Assembly (NCBI GenBank): GCA_013398295.1
Contig: VZSF01009110.1
Location: forward strand, 485,074 to 549,073
Origin: Chionis minor
Lineage: Eukaryota > Chordata > Aves > Charadriiformes > Chionididae
Direction: 5' to 3'
DNA: 64,000 nucleotides
Shown in pieces: positions 59,453-64,000 of this stretch (positions are counted from its first letter, which is position 1; the number at the start of each line of letters is the position of its first letter). Both the position numbers and the translations under genes were made by a program. The notes under the pieces are model-generated. The model made no database searches, had not been told where the DNA came from, and was given only the letters and a program-made list of their open reading frames with translations.

Positions 59453-62400
59453 GATTAAAAAAAACCCCCAAAACAGTGCTTTCTTACAACTCAAACTTTT
59501 CTGATAAATCTTGCTTATAATACGACATTAGCATTAACAGAGCATTAAGTGAAGTACATTTATAATATTTGGGGCTGACAAACACTCTTCAGAACTTTTG
59601 TAATGTGTAACTGATCTTTCAGTTATTAGCAGAGATGCACTCAAGAAGGCAGAAGATTGACAGAGGATTAAAGCCAGCACAGCACTTACATTCTTGAGTT
59701 GTTTCACTTAAATAAAGTCCAGATTTTATAATTTCTGCTTTTCTTAGCACCCATCAAACACTACACCATTACAAACAAAGGAAAAACATAAATACATGGA
59801 TACATTGGATATTCTGCTGAAGAGACAATGTAAAGGTAGTGTCATTGCAGCTGCAGTACAGATGCTTTTTCTTACACTATTTTACTGAACACTAAACAGA
59901 CACTCAAAACGTTTGAAAGCATAGTGAATAAACAACTGAGTGTATAAGCCCTCTGCATTTATCAAATAGACACATTCAGAATATCTGGAAGCATACCAGA
60001 TTTTAAAAGATGAAAAAACAATAACTCTGTAGTCAGGAAAAGACTGAAAATAATGAATTTGAAATTACACATAATTACATATTTACATTCTTATTACGAT
60101 TAACAAAAAAACCCAAGAGTCTCATGGAAACGATGGGGGAGAAAAATGGAAAGAACACAATCATTTGTATGTACTAGTAAAAGGATTCCCTAGACTGTGC
60201 AGAACAAAATGAAACAGGGAACCTACCTTTAAAAATGTACAAGACTTGTATTTACTCATATGTCAGAAAGAAAGAACTTACATTGACATCCACACTAGAA
60301 TGAACAGATTTAGCTGTTGTGAATAGTAATGATGAGCTAGGACTGTGGTATCTCCTTCCTCTACTTAGTGTGAATGCTTCCAAAATAGAACTGGAAAGTT
60401 TGTAACTTAAGTGGCCTGTCATTTGGACAGCAGGCATTGTATCAGGCTTACTCAGTTACAGACATTTGACATGGTATGATACTGCAACACAAAGTCAGCA
60501 CATGGAGGCATATGAAGATGCAATGGATGGCACATGTTCTTTTGACTTCTCATGACATTTTAAAGCTTTTAAAGTACAACGACATCAAGTTACAAGCATT
60601 CACTTACAACAAAAACCTGATCCAAAGTCCACTCGGCCCACTGCGGCTGTCAGAAAGAATGGACTATGGAACCACAAGTTACTGAGAAGTTCTCATTCAA
60701 ACTCAGCACATATGACATGACAGAAACGCAGCAACAAAGTGTGTATTAACAAATGTGGTTCTATGCTCCTGGCAAATGAGCTTCTACAACATTACACATG
60801 GTAGCTCAGGCACAACCATTAGTTATCTTACAATAATTTTCAGCATTTCAAATTTAACTCTTTCTTGAACTTAACTTTTCCATGCCCAGAAGCAATCAAA
60901 TCATATAGTATTTTACCAAATGTAAATGATTACTTTTGAAGGAAAAAAATATTCTCTCTCTTAATAAATTAGTGGATCATCAGTTATTGATGTAAATAGT
61001 TTTGGTTTTCCTTGATGCTACCTTGGTATAATTTCTTCAAGTAATACTCATATTAACTACATTTTTAAACAATCTTCTGATGTATTCTTCCTTCTTCTGC
61101 CTGACAAATTATGCATTTTGTGCACATGGATTATCTTAAAGTATTTAGCGGCTTTTAGCCACTAAGGTAAGGAAGCTTTAATTTCTTTTGGGATTCCAAC
61201 TCTCCCAAGGATTTACAACTCCAAAGCAAGCTGAATGGGGATAATTTCTTGTCAGGGGAACTAATGACCATCCCATTCTTGAACAGAATGCTGGCATTTT
61301 GCTGGTGCTTTAATAGAAGACAGATTGCTCTTTACTGCTCCTTGTTCTTAAAGGCTTTGCACAACTAACAGCCTTTCACTTGCAGCCAGTGTTTGGGGCT
61401 CAGGAAATTCTGAAGATTATTATCACAACCCTGTTCCATATTATGTAAACAACTGCTAGAAAACTCACAGGGCCTCTACTGTCTTCTTAAAAATATGGCT
61501 TTGATCCTGCAGAGCAGGGCAGATTTTTCCATGGGTATAAATTTACAAGGAAAAGAAAAATGTAAAATCTGTCAGATAAACTTGTATATCACCTTCTGTT
61601 CTGAAAAATGTTTTTTATGAGCCATAGTGATAAAATACAGAAGAATCTAAGGACAAGGAGCCAACCTAAGTAGAAATGAAAAAGCCTTGAGTAAAAGGGA
61701 GTACGTAGCCACTCTGTCCCAGAGCATATTAGGAATCAAACATAGGCAAAAGAAACCCTTTAATGCCTCTTAGCCCCAGCATCAAGGCAGATTTAACCTA
61801 CCTCAACCCTATACTAAATAGAATTTATTTCCCTCTCTGTTCTACCGTGGTTATACCCACAGTTGCCCTGAACAAGGCTAAACCAGGTTCACACACGCTC
61901 TACACATCTGCGCGAGAGGATTATCTGATACCAGAGGGACTCCTGAACTACCACAGACTATGAATGAAGCATCCAGTACAGCAAAGTTAAAAGGCCCTAA
62001 TCAACACTGACTTTATTGTGCAGGCAGAAAATGGCTTTCAAATGTACCCAAGGTCACAGGTGATGTTGCAGAGGCCTTTCTGTCTGAAACATCTTTCCAA
62101 AAGCAGGGCTCTGGCAGATCTCAAGTGTGCTCATGATGCATATTCCATCTGATAATAATACATATAGCTCTTTTACTCCAATTGCTTCCATTCATACTGT
62201 ATAAATAACTAGGAAATATGCTCTAGGAAATAATTGTGTAATAAAAAGAGAAAGAATATCTGCAGTTGTTCCTTTTCAAATCCCTAAATTATTTTAAATT
62301 ACCAAGACCTTTACATTTTATCAACATATTTTGCTTTCACATTTCTGTTTAAACAACACTTTTCTTGAACATGGAGCATCCTTATATACTGTTAACAACT

Positions 62401-64000
62401 AGGAACAGGGAAAAATGAACTTCACAGCATGACATAATAACTAAAATTACTCACTTCAGATATGTGAATTGCACAGTCTTTCTAAAATACAGAGGAAAAT
62501 ACTAGAAATTCTTCCCAGACTTTCTACAAGTGCAGTAAAGCTCTGTAAACATCAATTGTTATTTTGCAAATATTGGCATGGCCTTAACGGCTGATAAAGA
62601 AAAACTTGGAATTTGACTCTATAGGGTTTTATTGCAAAGTATTATTTTTTTTGTGAGAAATGTGGTAGAGGGTAATATATTCATAAAATGAACTAAGAGG
62701 TAACAAATTATAAGAAATAGCTTTTTGCCATTTCAGCAGAGTCCTGCCTGGCATGAATAGAAAGTTTTAAGCAGAGTTTTCACTGTTTACTACAACACTT
62801 GACCTTGTTTGCTTACTTCTGTACAACTGCAATGTATGCGGTCTTCCACTTGCCGTGGTATTTTTACTTGCTCTAACTACTTCTAAAAATTACAAGAATA
62901 CAATCTACATATAAGTCACTTGAGCATTCTAACATGTTTGAGAATAGTAATTAACATTACTTTGAAGCCCTACAAATTGGCTGAATGGTGTAAATGTTCC
63001 TTCACATAGACTCACAACAGTTGAAGAACTGTTTACATTACCCTTTATTTAAAAAAAAAATCTTCAAATGCAGAAGATACTTGTTTATCATTTCATAGGA
63101 TAAGTTGTTATTCAAAGACAGAAAGAAGCTACAAAACTTATAGCATTAAAAACTAAACTGGATATTTAATTTTTTTCATTATTTCAGTGTTCAGAATAAT
63201 TAAGGACACTTTAAAAGCAAAGCCCGTATAATAATTCAGTTAAGAATTCTTCCTAAAGATCCAAGAAAATATAAAAAAGAACAATAAGTAGGTTGCATCC
63301 TTAGTAGTTATTATGAGTTGCATTACACTAAACCTGGATTGAAGGCACCCACACTGAGCAATCATTTCCTCTCTGTGCCCAAAACACATGCGAAAACTTC
63401 AAGTTACACCTGAGGTTTTCAAATTTCAAACATGCCTATAAAATTATGTCACTTTAAACTACTATTCAATGTTTTTTTTCTCTCTATTCAGCTTACTAAA
63501 TCTCTTACTAGCTCTAACAGAATAAAAAAATTGGGGAGATTTCCATGAAGTAAATTATTTCAAAATTCTCCCAACATTTCACATCTGTCCATGTTTTTGA
63601 GGCAACTGCACTACAAGAGAAATATATAATCAAAGACCACTTGGGGTAAAGACAGACTTATGCAGAAACCGAAGCAGTTTCTGAAAAATGGGCCCTTGAC
63701 AATGTGATCAGGACTGTCTGCATCCCATTACCAATTCACATGTGTACCTGTACAGAAAAGCTGTGGCCTGCCATAATACTCCATTCATCCAGATCAGGCA
63801 ATTAACTCTTGGAGAGCAGCATAAATCCTGTTTTGTGTGTATGCTTTAGGTTTTTTTCTATAGAAGACATGGGGGGGAAGGAATCTGAACCTCACCTTAA
63901 TGTAATGCCAAGGTACAGCCAAGGTATACTCCTTGACCTGAGAACTGGAGAGTCGTCCAGGGCTCCACCATTTACCATGATTGAAAGAATTTTTCAGGAC

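Larger units (their letters stand above)
53706..64000. other. Unique AT-rich non-coding DNA
   Basis: About 10 kb with no recognised exon, LTR or CR1. It contains a TA-rich simple tract at 53796-53818, the 15-bp tandem duplication at 56861-56890 and the A18 run at 59435-59452. All open frames are under 100 codons (the longest is 58434-58724) and have no domain. Confidence 0.6.

Noticed and set aside
1..64000. CRISPR arrays, operons, bacterial promoters or phage-like gene clusters
   Set aside because: No spaced identical repeats of the right size and no dense coding exist; the DNA is vertebrate in character.

Overview
The window looks like ordinary avian nuclear DNA from a gene-poor, AT-rich region, such as a large intron or an intergenic desert. 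The assignment rests on the interspersed repeats. There are two CR1 retrotransposon tails of the type that dominates bird genomes, and two solo LTRs of the avian ERVL-like group, whose ends resemble TGTCCTGG...CATGACA. There is also a sparse background of very old, degraded repeats. No L1, Alu or B1 sequence was seen, and nothing has bacterial organisation. Almost all reading frames are short and behave like chance frames in AT-rich DNA.

Layout: 1-2670 is unique sequence. A CR1 3' end in minus orientation occupies 2671-2980 and contributes to the longest open frame in the window (to 3378, apparently fortuitous). GC-richer blocks with overlapping frames on both strands lie near 8031-8400, 8725-8850, 10230-10640, 12955-13080 and 37205-37450; they stand out from the AT-rich background and I could not identify them. 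A 354-bp solo LTR with a perfect 5-bp target duplication and many retained CpGs sits at 21447-21800 (plus). A 5'-truncated CR1 lies at 27427-28042 (plus). A weak, old CR1-like 3' end is at about 34236-34305 and a tRNA-SINE-like relic at about 40441-40505. A second solo LTR (706 bp, minus, apparently older) is at 44068-44773. At 47045-47679 one plus-strand region keeps a protein-like frame interrupted by a frameshift and stops; it may be a decayed exon or retrocopy of unknown origin.

No intact protein-coding gene, rRNA, functional tRNA, CRISPR array or operon could be supported. No set of genes works together here, so there is no pathway to describe. The items most worth following are the young-looking LTR with its E-box/CRE-like core, the antisense TATA box in the second LTR, the broken frame at 47 kb, and the GC-rich blocks, which could be exons, conserved elements or unrecognised repeats. 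Nothing in the window shows a new biological system. All repeat identifications come from recognising consensus-like motifs by eye, not from a database search.
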